DNA of 64,000 bases from Hofstenia miamia (GCA_004352715.1 SCFE01000116.1:454111-518110); one strand, 5' to 3'. Positions 35,938 through 47,309 are shown, counted from the first letter of the stretch. Notes: generated from the sequence alone by a model not told the origin. Program-made: numbers and translations.

Positions 35938-36827
35938 NNNNNNNNNNNNNNNNNNNNNNNNNNNNNNNNNNNNNNNNNNNNNNNNNNNNNNNNNNNNNNN
36001 NNNNNNNNNNNNNNNNNNNNNNNNNNNNNNNNNNNNNNNNNNNNNNNNNNNNNNNNNNNNNNNNNNNNNNNNNNNNNNNNNNNNNNNNNNNNNNNNNNNN
36101 NNNNNNNNNNNNNNNNNNNNNNNNNNNNNNNNNNNNNNNNNNNNNNNNNNNNNNNNNNNNNNNNNNNNNNNNNNNNNNNNNNNNNNNNNNNNNNNNNNNN
36201 NNNNNNNNNNNNNNNNNNNNNNNNNNNNNNNNNNNNNNNNNNNNNNNNNNNNNNNNNNNNNNNNNNNNNNNNNNNNNNNNNNNNNNNNNNNNNNNNNNNN
36301 NNNNNNNNNNNNNNNNNNNNNNNNNNNNNNNNNNNNNNNNNNNNNNNNNNNNNNNNNNNNNNNNNNNNNNNNNNNNNNNNNNNNNNNNNNNNNNNNNNNN
36401 NNNNNNNNNNNNNNNNNNNNNNNNNNNNNNNNNNNNNNNNNNNNNNNNNNNNNNNNNNNNNNNNNNNNNNNNNNNNNNNNNNNNNNNNNNNNNNNNNNNN
36501 NNNNNNNNNNNNNNNNNNNNNNNNNNNNNNNNNNNNNNNNNNNNNNNNNNNNNNNNNNNNNNNNNNNNNNNNNNNNNNNNNNNNNNNNNNNNNNNNNNNN
36601 NNNNNNNNNNNNNNNNNNNNNNNNNNNNNNNNNNNNNNNNNNNNNNNNNNNNNNNNNNNNNNNNNNNNNNNNNNNNNNNNNNNNNNNNNNNNNNNNNNNN
36701 NNNNNNNNNNNNNNNNNNNNNNNNNNNNNNNNNNNNNNNNNNNNNNNNNNNNNNNNNNNNNNNNNNNNNNNNNNNNNNNNNNNNNNNNNNNNNNNNNNNN
36801 NNNNNNNNNNNNNNNNNNNNNNNNNNN

Positions 36828-36856
<29 letters not shown>
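35905..36856. other. Assembly gap (890 N) inside a (TA)n array
   Basis: N at 35938-36827 is flanked by TA runs on both sides. The array itself probably broke the assembly. Confidence 0.95.
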
Positions 36857-36858
<2 letters not shown>

Positions 36859-37199
36859 GTTTATTGCATAAGTGTTCTTCAAGAAGAGACAACTGTTTTC
36901 AAGTGTTTAACAGAATGAGTTTGCTTACCATGGCGAATCCATTTTATGGAAAACCAGTGAATTCAAATGTGTTCTCAAAATACGTAGTTCTTGTAATAAT
37001 TTAGTATTAAAATAATTTTCCATTGCTGACATTTTTATATAGCCTTGAAGAAAAATTTTGAAATACAAATTTTAAGTTACCTTTTGCATGCACAACTCTA
37101 ATCATAGATACGAAATTCTCCTCATCAAACTGTATAACATATAATTTGTAACTAAGGATGCTATGGATGAAGAAGCTATTCGATATAATACATTACTTG

Positions 37200-37445
37200 T
37201 TAAAAAGCTAAGTAATAAGATTAATTGTAATTATGATATCAGTTACAAAATTTCAAGAAATGGTGGGATACATTAAATGTTATGGTCCTAAATATAGATA
37301 CTTCCCAAATTTAGAAAAATGTTGGCTTGTTGTTAAGAATCAATCAAACTTTCAAAGAGCACGAGAAATTTTTCCAAATGTCAACATCACTTTGAACGGA
37401 CAAAGATATCTGGGTGCTTCTATTAGATCAGAACATTTTGTGTAA
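37200..37445 (+). pseudogene. RT thumb fragment of a nuclease-bearing retroelement
   Basis: GPKYRYFPNLEKCWLVVKNQ followed by NVNITLNGQRYLGASI is the conserved segment after the YxDD block of an invertebrate RT family whose C-terminus resembles the fragments at 42.1 and 63.1 kb. The fragment stops at TAA (37443). The upstream palm is missing. Confidence 0.6.
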
Positions 37446-37716
37446 ATGGTGCTTAGAAATTGATAATTGACTGAAATAGCATGTAATGAATCCCATTTAG
37501 TTTATACTGTGTTTAAGAATGTGTTGCAGTGTAAATGGAAATTTCTTATATGAACAAATCCTGAAATCAAAATAGAATTAAGAAAAGTGGAGCATAGAAT
37601 ACATAAGTTCTTGGAGTCTCTATTGGGAAGAGTTTTAAGCAAAAGCAACGAGATATTACAGCTTTGTCATGTTCTGAAGGCGGAATGTGAATTATAGATC
37701 CAACATCTAACACAAA

Positions 37717-37949
37717 ATGCAACTCTTGAATATGGCCGCGATGATTTCATTCGAGGCAGTTGGTTGTGAGCTCCGCTCTGCTCTGAAAAGCATCGTTGAC
37801 GCGAATGGCAATTGCAATGATACGCATAGCAAACTAGTAGCGCCATTTCTAGCGCTCAGCAAAGATGAACTGCTATCGCTGCATACATTCCTCAAAGAAC
37901 ACTCGAACATGTTTACAGCGTCATCCACATCTACGCATGCACACGAATC
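37717..37949 (+). pseudogene. 'GSSM' family protein, fragment 2 (N-terminal part)
   Basis: Open from ATG with GCELRSALKSIVDANG and KLVAPFLALSKDELLSLHTF. It matches fragment 1 (KLVAPFLALSRDELFSLHSF) at protein level with many synonymous differences, which suggests past selection on the protein. It is cut by the single N at 37950, after which the frame continues into unrelated sequence. Confidence 0.45.
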
Positions 37950-37964
37950 NGTAGCATCCCGTTA

Positions 37965-38177
37965 TTGGATCAAATACCCTTATTCACAGTATATAGTGCA
38001 AATGATCAGCCATTCATCAATTATGAAAAGACTCATATAATTTATAAACCAACTTCAAAGCCATTCATCAATAGAATTACAATTAGCTTCCATACATCGA
38101 ATGGTGAGTTCATTCATTTCAATGATACTAGCAGTATTTATTTAACTCTTAATAACAAAGACACTGATGAAATTTAA
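37965..38177 (+). CDS. Possible capsid-like protein, C-terminal fragment
   Basis: A 70-codon open stretch ending at TAA. The part from FINRITISFHTSNGEFIHF to TSSIYLTLNNK has the 'I..I.I....G..I.F......L.L' strand pattern of C-termini seen in jelly-roll capsid-like proteins of Polinton/Maverick elements. This is a resemblance only, with no other Polinton gene (PolB, integrase, ATPase, protease) found nearby. The frame is open upstream to the N at 37950, so the protein was longer. The last codons are part of the dispersed block also found at 540-830 and 46680-46960. Confidence 0.3.
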   Translation: MDQIPLFTVYSANDQPFINYEKTHIIYKPTSKPFINRITISFHTSNGEFIHFNDTSSIYLTLNNKDTDEI

Positions 38178-38269
38178 GTATAAAAAATTTTTTAAAATGT
38201 AAAATAAAATAAGTTATTTGTTATTTTTAAATGTTTTGTATTAATAAAAAATTTACGATAGTAATAATC

Positions 38270-38942
38270 CAAATTGTGAAAAATTCTAGTTTTATATGAT
38301 TTGAAAATGTTTTAATTAATTTTTAAAATGATTTGGATTTCATGTTTGGTAGATATCAATCTCTACGAATGGATACATTTTTGACATTTGAACAATAGAT
38401 AAAAATTACGCATAGCAGCATAATGGAATTTTACATGCTTGTACTGTGTTTATAATTGGATACATTTTGACAGTTGAACAATAGATAAAACCACGTAATA
38501 TTGATATTGTCTATGAAAGAATGCCATTTTATACATAGAGCGAATTAATGCAATTTCATATTGATGAATGAACTACCCATAAAGATTTCAAACTTTTTGG
38601 TAAGCTATTTTTATAATTATATCTCAGATATTGTTTTTGATTCTTAACGCTTTTTTACAATATTATCTCTAGTTAGTTTTACAGATATTTCTTTTAAAAG
38701 TATAATTTTATTTTAATGAATTGCTGCGAATTTACTGCCCGATGTTAAATTAAGTATATACTTTATAGAAACGTCGTTTGTTTGTTAATAAATATTTTTT
38801 ATTGAATTTAATTAAACTTTTAATATTCATGTGTTTTACACTGTGATCTGTCACCTCATTTGACTTATTAATCATTAATTTATATACTTACCTTGCGAAA
38901 TTCATAATGAGTTTGTTTCCTACAGAATTCCCTCAACAACAA
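38270..38942 (+). repeat. Long dispersed repeat, inverse of 44866-45545
   Basis: About 670 bp align, reverse-complemented, with the centre of the palindrome at 44.1-46.3 kb. Shared landmarks are TTTTATATGATTTGAAAATG, two tandem TTTGAACAATAGATAAAA motifs, TAATGAATTGCTG and GTTTTACACTGTGATC. It directly follows the capsid-like ORF, so it may be the terminal repeat of the element carrying that ORF. Confidence 0.75.
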
Positions 38943-38945
38943 AAG

Positions 38946-39297
38946 ATGATAAACTAACAATAGACAAATATAATAGTATGATATATATGATCATTATAAG
39001 CAAAGTGTAGAATAAATTACATTTTTGTCTTGTCTTAAACACGTATGTGGGTTTTACCACGTATGTTTATTAAATATTAGAAATTGCGAGTTTTTGCATA
39101 AACTAGTTCCGAAAAATTATTNAATGATAAACTAACACAATAGACAAATTTAATAGTAAGATATATATGATCATTATAAGCAAAGTGTACAATAAATTAC
39201 ATTTTTGTCTTGTCCTAAACACGTATGTGGGTTTTACCACGTATGTTTATTAAATATTAGAAATTGCGAGTTTTTGCATAAACTAGTTTTTGGTTTT
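38946..39297 (+). repeat. Near-identical direct repeat across single N
   Basis: 38946-39121 and 39124-39297 differ at only a few sites and small indels, and are separated by one N at 39122. Probable unmerged contig overlap (two haplotypes). Confidence 0.85.
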
Positions 39298-39949
39298 TCC
39301 GAAAAATTGTTTTGCTTTATTTCCGAAATAAGTCATTATGCTTCTAACGAGTATTATATCTCTCTGATTCAAACATTTGTTATTTTACAGGTTGAAGATT
39401 GCACAATGCTAAACTTCATCATTCAGAGCCATTGTGTAATGCATGTTTTTACATTTAGCACAAATTATACACAATTGATGAATATATAGTATATTCCTTC
39501 CTTTGAGGACTATATATTTGATTAATATTAATGCATGTTGAAATATACATCTATACAAACATAAAATGTTATACCCAAGTGTTGGGTTTTACATCTATGA
39601 ATTATTTTCCTTAATACAGTGTTGCATAATTAAAAACATTGTTACAATGAACATGTAATAATTACATTAAAAGAAGCCAATACATCAGTTTGCCTAAGAA
39701 ATAAAAACTTCATCAAAAAATAAATTTAACTTTGTCAAAACGTTTCTTGTCATCAAATATCTCACTTTGCCCAAATCCTGACAATCAAAAATATAAACTT
39801 TGTCAAATAATTAATTTGTTCAATTAGGTTTTGTCAAAAAATATTTCGTCGCTAGATGGCGTGCAATAGAATCGCTTCATTTCCACATGGCAAATAGCAA
39901 CAGGTGTTACGAGAACTTCAGGGTGTCCCAATGGGGAGGGATTGCATTG
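39298..39949. other. Non-coding AT-rich DNA
   Basis: An open stretch at 39205-39489 has no recognisable motif. Nothing else is supported. Confidence 0.35.
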
Positions 39950-41710
39950 GTCTCTTACTACTACTACCAATCAATTGCCACCAATTATCGGCCAAACTCA
40001 ATAACTTCTCCAATAAGCAAAATATTCCAAAGATTATTACATAATCAAACATCTGAAAATTTAAATAAGTATAATTTATAGTAAACACGTAATTTGGATT
40101 TCGCAAAAATTTCTCAACAAGTGATGCACTATTAAATGCTACTGAAACTTGGAGAGCATCACTTGATTCTAATAAATTTGTAGCAATAGCTTGTTTAGAT
40201 TTTTCAAAAGCCTTTGATTCCATTAATCATAACATTCTAATTGAAAAACTGTCTTACTTAGGATTTTCTAGTAATAGTAAGCAATTGATAACTGGTTACC
40301 TCGATCAAAGATTCCAGAGAGTTAAATTAAATGATATTTTTTCAGAATTGTTACCGGTTTACAATGGGGTGCCTCAGGGCACGATTCTAGGTCATCTTCA
40401 TTTTAGTATTTATGTAAATGACATGCATTCTATAACTAATTGCAATTCAATCCAATATGCCGATGACACCTGCATTTTCAGCGATAATTCATCAATGCAC
40501 CTAGCAGCAGAATCTATAGAATTGAATTGTAACAAATTGTCAAAATACTTTTGCATGCACAAGTTGAATATTAATGAAGCTAAAACAGAATTTTGTATTT
40601 TGCAGCCGAATAAAAGTAATTGCGATGTCTCTGCAGTCACTTTAAATGTAAATAATATTAATGTTCCTATTGTGTACACTTTCAAGTACCTAGGAGTAAC
40701 TGTTGACTCAAAGCTAAAATTAAACTTTCACATCAATTTAATAGTTATCAAATTAGCTATAGGTATAAAAAGTATGACACTAGTAGTTAGGCAATTACCA
40801 CCTTGTGCCATAATTCAATTCTTCCATGCTTTCATCATGAGTCACCTTAATTACGCAAACATTTTATTTACTGATCTAAACGAAGTGCTTTATAAAAAAC
40901 TTAATATTCAATTAAGATGGGCATTAAATATCACAACGAAAAACTCATCGCAAACCAAACAGTACATTTCTAGGTCAATTCTTTTTCCAAAACAACTAGT
41001 TATGTTAAATACCCTTCTGACATTCTTCAAACTAATCAGAAACCTACCACCTTATAATACGATTAAAATACCGGGATTTATTCATAAACAGAATTCAAGA
41101 TCAAAGCTTTTNTGTTCAATTAAGATGGGCATTAAATATCACAACGAAAAACTCATCGCAAACCAAACAGTACATTTCTAGGTCAATTCTTTTTCCAAAA
41201 CAACTAGTTATGTTAAATACCCTTCTGACATTCTTCAAACTAATCAGAAACCTACCACCTTATAATACGATTAAAATACCGGGATTTATTCATAAACAGA
41301 ATTCAAGATCAAAGCTTTTTACATGCGTTAAGTATAAGAAGAACGTTTTAAAGAAATCCTTCATTAATGTCGCCATTCGAACCTGGAATTCGCTACCTAA
41401 AGAAATTAAAAATATTGAAAAATTGAAACCTTTTAAAAAGCATTTAAAAATCTTCCTTAAGCAAAAATATATTTCTGGAAAATCATGGCTAGGATACAAA
41501 TTTTATAACAATGACTATGCTATAACTCTTTATTAAAATAGTACTATAGTAATTTATCCATAGCCTGCAAGATTTCTTTTGTAATTTATGTGAATTGTAT
41601 ATATGTGTTTTTGTGAATTTAATGACGCTATTCAAATAAATTATCAGTTATTTAATTGTTAACATTTATTTGAATAAAGATTCTCTTATCTTATCTTATC
41701 TTATCTTATC
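39950..41710 (+). mobile_element. CR1/Jockey-like LINE, 5'-truncated, (TTATC)n tail
   Basis: RT blocks: NYRPNSITSPISKIFQRLL (~39985), CLDFSKAFDSINH (~40195) with catalytic Asp, GVPQGTILGHLHF (~40370) and IQYADDTCIF (~40455) with intact YADD, then thumb YTFKYLGVTVDSKLKLNF and C-terminal VAIRTWNSLPKEIKN..FKKHLKIFL, ending at 41536. Five TTATC units at 41686-41710 mark the 3' end. A TAG near 40079 and an assembly duplication (40907-41111 = 41115-41319) interrupt an otherwise well-preserved frame, so this is the youngest-looking LINE here. Endonuclease and ORF1 are absent. Confidence 0.85.
40907..41319 (+). repeat. 205-bp direct duplication across single N
   Basis: 40907-41111 is repeated at 41115-41319, with N at 41112. 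It splits one RT reading frame into two apparent ORFs. Collapsing it restores a continuous frame, so it is almost certainly an assembly artefact. Confidence 0.9.
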
Positions 41711-41999
41711 GTAACTCAAACATATTAATCGCTAATTTTAAGCAAGCAACCATTGATAATAAGATGAGTTCTGAAGGGAAAAGAGACAATCTAAATTGCT
41801 TATAAAAGAGCGTAAAAGCAACTTCAATACAATAAAGAAATTGTTTATTTTAAATAACTGCTCATCTGAACCTAAGTGAAGTCTTCATCTGCTGAAGCCA
41901 AAAGGAACATCTTCATGGTTTACTACTACACTATCGCGAAATCTTGGTTTCTACTTAAACAGGGATGAATTTCGAGATACAAACAGTCTTGGCTAAAAT
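41711..41999. other. Non-coding spacer
   Basis: 3' flank of the TTATC-tailed LINE. No feature is seen. Confidence 0.4.
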
Positions 42000-42625
42000 T
42001 GGCCAACAATGCAATAATCACGAGCATGTTAGTGTGCTGCTTCAAATAGCATTGATCATGCATTGCTATGCAAACTTGGAGGCTTCATTATCATGAAACA
42101 TAATACAGTAAGAGACTTAGAAACTGAATTATTATCTACAGTTTGCAAGGATGTTTCTATAGAGCTTCATTAATAGAATATACTGAAGAAGAAAAAATTG
42201 AAATTAATGGAAATATCAAAGATAATGCTCGACTTGACATATCATGTAGATCATTTTGGGCACCATTACAAAAATCTATGTTTGATGTATGGATTACGCA
42301 CCGCCATCAAATCAAAGTAAACAGTTACTGAAATTTTATTTCAACACGAAGCTTCCAAGAAAAGAGTATACCTAGATTGTTTGCAGAATACTGAAACTGC
42401 TTCATTCACCCTCCCAACTCATATTTTCAACCAATGCATTATTGGTTAAGAAGGTATTTGATATCATGCAGTACTTGCTAAAAAATTAAAATTAAATGAA
42501 TTTAGTAATGCAGACGCTGTTAGTTACATATGAAAGTGGCTTTCTTTCACAATTTTAAGAGCAGTGTTTATTGTTCCACTCTATACGGTAAACGAAAGAA
42601 AATCATGAAATTGATGAATATTTGA
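42000..42625 (+). pseudogene. Retroelement C-terminal (RLE-like) domain, copy 1, decayed
   Basis: Frames give ARLDISCRSFWAPLQKSMFD (42225-42285), then NTETASFTLPTHIFNQCI, KLNEFSNADAVSYI and WLSFTILRA..YGKRKK up to about 42600. It is the same domain as at 63130-63772 but with stops and frameshifts. The 'RLDI..FWxxxQ..FDV' pattern is consistent with the PD-(D/E)xK core of restriction-like endonucleases of early-branching LINEs (inference). Confidence 0.7.
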
Positions 42626-43289
42626 TGTAAATTTTAATTATTAATTAATGGCCATTGTAGCTATTAATATATGTATAGTAGTTGAAGGAAAATTGAATCT
42701 TTTTTGCCCCCCCCCGCATTAAGATTATTTTCATAGAGCATGGAATGTTTGCATTGAAAACATATATTTAGGCATAAAATTAACCCTACCCGTAGCACTA
42801 ACCTAACCCATCTATTTTCTTTGTCAGTAAGACTCAGAGAAATTTAATGTCCATTTCAATAAATTTGATGTCAGTAGCCTAATTATTAGCAAATTAGAAT
42901 CCGATGTCTATTTGTAATGCCATACTCTTTGAGCAGATTTCACATTTTTGAACTTTGTTGTATAGTCAATGGCAAGAAAAATTCTATTCAGTTTTAGCAG
43001 TAACATCAAATGACTCTGAGTCTTACTGACAAAACAATTTTTTATGAAAATTAGGTTAGTGTGGTGGGAAGCAAAAAAGATTCAAAAATGGTTTAAAAAA
43101 CATACTAATGGATTCTTACCAATATCTAATGCACATGGAACAATGATTATTAAAGGATACTTTCCTTTAATATTGATTTTGCCAAAATCTCATTCAGGAT
43201 GACAGGAAAAATTTGTGATTAAGAATGAAATTTCTTTGAAATGATGATTGCATATTGAAATTGTTTAAATATATAATAATTACCAATGC

Positions 43290-43675
43290 TTTCACTGCAA
43301 ACAGCAGGTCCTTGTGAGCGCTCTGTGCTTACCACAATTAACTCTGCTTCACTCATTGTGCTATCAGCAGAGGAGTTAAGCAAAACTGAATTATTAGCTT
43401 CCCTCAAGAATCTCAGCAGGGATGAGCTAATTATGTGTTCAACATGTTAGCAGCCATCAAAGAAATACAAGCCAAATCAGCCAACAAAACAATGAAAGTT
43501 GCACCAGAATATAAACATATGCTCTTTCAAACAGAAAAAAAGATACGGTGCCCCCAAACATTTGAGAGCAGAAGCTGAATTAGTTGCCATTGGATCATCT
43601 ATGTATCACCACCTTAAAGCTCCAGGATTACTTCCACAGGCGTTAATTCTTATCCTGAATCAAAAAATTTAAAGA
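43290..43675 (+). pseudogene. 'GSSM' family protein, fragment 3
   Basis: Open frame CERSVLTTINSA..ELLASLKNLSRDELIMCSTC, stop, then in the same frame EAELVAIGSSMYHHLKAPGL ending at TAA (~43673). Both halves align with fragment 1 (LALSRDELFSLH and LILGSSMFRKLRS), in the same order and spacing. This supports one protein family of about 130 or more residues. Confidence 0.45.
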
Positions 43676-43734
43676 GAATTCTCATTACAATAGGCAGAAA
43701 AGATAAGTAGTAGCAGAGGCGGCAATTTCATCCT

Positions 43735-44065
43735 CCTTTTCTCTGATCTGATTGGTCCAGAGGTTTCTGATCTCATTGGTCGAGAGGTGGGGAGAAGCCC
43801 TTCTCACTTTTTTCAGTGAGCTTATGGTTATTGCTGGGTGTGTTGTAGTGACATCATGTATAGGCATATACTTAGTAATCTATGTGGCCTAATTTAGTTT
43901 GCATGTTTTATTTTACTTTATTACATGTACACTCGTTTTTTGTTAATATACATGAGATTGTATATTCATTGATTCATATAATTTTACTAGAGACTTACTT
44001 ATTTTATGTGGCCAATTTAGTTTGCATGTTTTATTTTACATTACATACTTGTTAATATACATGAC
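43735..44065 (+). repeat. Short direct repeats
   Basis: TCTGATCTGATTGGTCCAGA is followed by a near copy about 27 bp later (43741-43790). ATGTGGCC(T)AATTTAGTTTG with the following ~60 bp occurs at 43881 and again at 44005. Confidence 0.7.
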
Positions 44066-44121
44066 ATTGTTAGCTGACTATCAGTAGTATGAATACAAGG
44101 CAATTTTGTTACACAAATTGA

Positions 44122-46292
44122 CCTGGCGGCATGGATATGATGTAATTGTGTACTTTGGCGGTATGTGTATTTCTGACGTCATTGGAATATATTCTCTTTT
44201 GTTGTAATATTTGTTTACAAACACATTTGTTTGTAGTCTATTGTACAAAATGTAACCAATTTAACCAATTTTTTAGAGATTGAGGAATTTTCGAAAATCC
44301 CATGAGATTAGAATTGTTGCAATCTATTGTTCAAAATGTAACAATTTTTCTATTCATTTACATAAATAATTTTTAAATACCATTGAAATTCTATATGCAA
44401 GAAATTTAGCAATAAAATATAATTCCAAAAACGTGAATTTCTTTTGTAAAAGTCATAATTAATAAGTATTTTCAAACAAAAATATTTTTTTAACATTGAG
44501 GAAAATAAATATGTTTCACAGACAACACATGTCAATTGGAAAAATAAAATTTTTTTTAATTGATAAATATTTCCAAGTAAAAATAATTTATAAAATAAAT
44601 ATAAATACATGCTTCCACAGATGCGTACTCTCGCCATACAGAGAAAACGAACATTTATAAATAATAAATTTATTTACAAAGAAAATATAAAATGCACTAC
44701 TAAATGATAAAGTTCATATAGCGAATTTCATCTATAGTTCAATGAACAATGATAATATTCGTCAAACCTTCATGTTGGGATGTAATGCTGTAGGAAACAA
44801 ACGCAATGTGTATTTGCACATTATGAATTCCACATGGTAGTATCTAAATTAATGATTAATATACAAGTCAAATGAGGTGATAGATCACAGTATAAAACAC
44901 ATGACAATTAAAAGTTTAAACAAATTCAATTAAACATGTGTATTAACAAACAAACAACGTTTCTATTTGTGATAAAGTATATAATTGTTTTAACATCAGA
45001 CTGCAAATTCACAGCAATTCATTAAAATAAAATTGATTACTTTTTAAAAGAAATATCTGTAAAACTAAATAGAGATAATATTCAAAAAAGGGTAAGGAAT
45101 CAAATCAATATCTGAGATTTAATTAAAGAAAAAAACTTAACAAAAAGTTTGAAATCTTTCAGGGTAGTTCTTTCATCAATGTGAAATTCCATTATGCTGG
45201 CTGTGTATATTCATATGTGTAGAAAGTTGCATGCTTTCATAGACAATGTCAAAATTACGTGCTTTTATCTATATCCCCATTGTTCAAATGTCAAAATGTA
45301 ACAAATTATAAGAACAGTACAACCATGTAAAATTCCATTATGCCGCTGTGTGTACAAAGTTGCACTTCTTAACAGACAATGATAACATTGCGTAACTTTT
45401 TATCTATACCCTATTGTTCAAATGTCAAAATGTATTCAATCGTAAAGATTGTTATCTATCAAACATGAAATCCAAATTACTTTAAAAATTATCACGATTA
45501 ATTAAAACATTTTCAAATCATACGAAACTAGAATTTTTTCAATAGAAAAAAATTTGAATTGTTTATTAATCATTAATTTAGATACTACCGTGTGAAATTC
45601 ATAATGTGTAAATACACATTGCGTATGTTTTCTACAGTATTCCCATCCCAACATGAAGGTTTGACGAATATGATCATTGTTCATTCAAATTGCAGATGGA
45701 ATTCGCTATATGAACTTAGTAGTGCTTTTGATATTTTCTTTGTAAATAAATTTATTATTTATAAATGTTCGTTTTCTCTGTATGGTGCGGATATGTTTCT
45801 GTGGAAGCATGTATTTATGTTTTAAAAATTGTTTTTACTTGGAAATATTTATCGATTCAAGTTTTAAAAAAATTTTTATTTTGCGATTGACATATGTGTT
45901 GTCTGTGAAACAGGTATTTTTCTCAATGTTAAAAATGTTTTTGCTTGAAAATAATTGTTAGTTACAACTTTTACCGAAAAAATAGAAATAAAATATAATT
46001 CCCAAAAACGTAAATTTTTTGCATATTGAATTTCAATGGTATTTAAAAATTATTTATGTAATATGAATAGAAAATTGTTACATTTTGTACAATAGATTGC
46101 AACAATTCTAATCTAAAGAGATTTTCGAAAATTCCTAAACCTCTATGTGTATAAAAAATGGTTATATTTTAAACAATAGACTGCAAACAAATGTGTATGC
46201 CAACAAAAACCAATATATACCAATGACATCAGAGATACGCAAACAGCCAAAGTACACAATTACATCATATCCATGCCCGCCGGGGTCAAAGG
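44122..46292. repeat. Long interrupted palindrome (arms ~740 bp, centre ~690 bp)
   Basis: The left arm 44122-44865 pairs with the right arm 45558-46292. Outer ends: GGCGGCATGGATATGATG and CATCATATCCATGCCCGCC. Inner ends carry CCTTCATGTTGGGATG and its inverse. The centre (44866-45545) is the inverse of 38270-38942 and itself contains a ~130-bp tandem duplication (45180-45305 and 45325-45435). Arms differ by substitutions and small indels, so this is an old real structure, not an assembly fold. It could be a foldback element or two termini of a larger element joined head to head. Confidence 0.8.
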
Positions 46293-46439
46293 TAAAAAAT
46301 ATCAATGGGGTACGAGTCTCTTACTACTAGTAGTACATCCCTATTTCATAGCAACCCGCTGCAGCGGATGCATTACCAATCACTACCCATCTGAAGAAAC
46401 CAGAAAAACTATTTCCAACATCCTAACCATTGGAGAAAA

Positions 46440-46542
46440 TAAATTTATTTACAAAGAAAATATAAAATGCACTACTAAATGATAAAGTTCATATAGCGAA
46501 TTTCATCTACAGTTCAATGAACAATGATAATATTCGTCAATC
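46440..46542 (+). repeat. Partial direct copy of palindrome arm
   Basis: About 100 bp nearly identical to 44668-44770, including AAATGCACTACTAAATGATA and TTCATATAGCGAATTTCATC, lying just outside the right arm in direct orientation. It is less diverged than the two arms are from each other, so it is a later duplication or conversion. Confidence 0.8.
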
Positions 46543-46679
46543 ACCATCTCTAGTACAAATGAAGTAAATATATTTTCAATACGTTTTTCTCATTGAATTC
46601 AAGAATAAAATATTTGCAAGTAGGAATTCTTATTTGAAACATTTCAAGATTGTTGATAACATGTTTTGTTATTTATATT

Positions 46680-46960
46680 AGTATCGTAAATTTGTTGTTA
46701 GCATTTATTGATACACATATACAAAACATTTAAAAATATTTATTTTATATTATAAGAAGTTTCTTATATTTTAAAATTTCATCAGTGTCTTTTATATTAA
46801 GAATTAAATACATACTGGGTATATGACTTTTCCACATTTGTAGACTTACATTTTTTTCCGATATTTTTCCTTTCTTTGAGTTTACATGGCCTATGACTTT
46901 TCCATGTTTGTAGACTTACATTTTTTTCAGATGTTTTTATAGGAGGCTACATCAATTAAG
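46680..46960 (-). repeat. Dispersed block, inverse of 540-830
   Basis: Read on the minus strand: AAAAAAATGTAAGTCTACAA, GAAAAGTCATA, CTTAATATAAAAGACACTGA and AATATAAAATAAATATTT, in the same order as 540-830. The AAAGACACTGATGAAAT portion also matches the end of the capsid-like ORF at 38.16 kb. Confidence 0.65.
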
Positions 46961-47115
46961 ACTTTTCGGAAGCTGGCCCTCCTTGCTGAATCGCGTAAAA
47001 TTCACAATAGAGATGTGACTACTGCTCCTTTTAGATTTTTACAGTCTCTCTCAATTACACTAATGCGAGGCAATGCTAATATGATCCTAGCAAGATCTCT
47101 AGATCCTCATCACTA
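46950..47115 (+). pseudogene. Tail of nuclease-bearing LINE (family of 26.5-29 kb)
   Basis: The plus strand reads IKTFRKLALLAESRKIHN then RFLQSLSITLMRGNANMIL, matching IKHLQRIGSMAASRSANID and FFEQLSIILQRGNAILI of the minus-strand element at 26.6 kb. Only the C-terminal ~55 residues are present. Confidence 0.65.
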
Positions 47116-47309
47116 GATCGAAATAAAGAATGCTGCAAATCGTATTAAGTTAATTGTGTGAATTTGTCGATAATTTTTCTAAATCATTTTAAAAAGTAAA
47201 TATGAATCGAATATTTTTGTATCCATGATTAATTTTATAGATTTAATGTTAATAGTAACTAAATAACTGGATTTTATAAGTGTGTAGATGATTTTGAATG
47301 ATTTTTATT

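Noticed and set aside
39931-46340. CAATGGGG..TCTCTTACTACTA shared by 39.93 kb and 46.3 kb
   Set aside because: Only about 20 bases match, with different spacing and no extension to either side. Too short to call a repeat.
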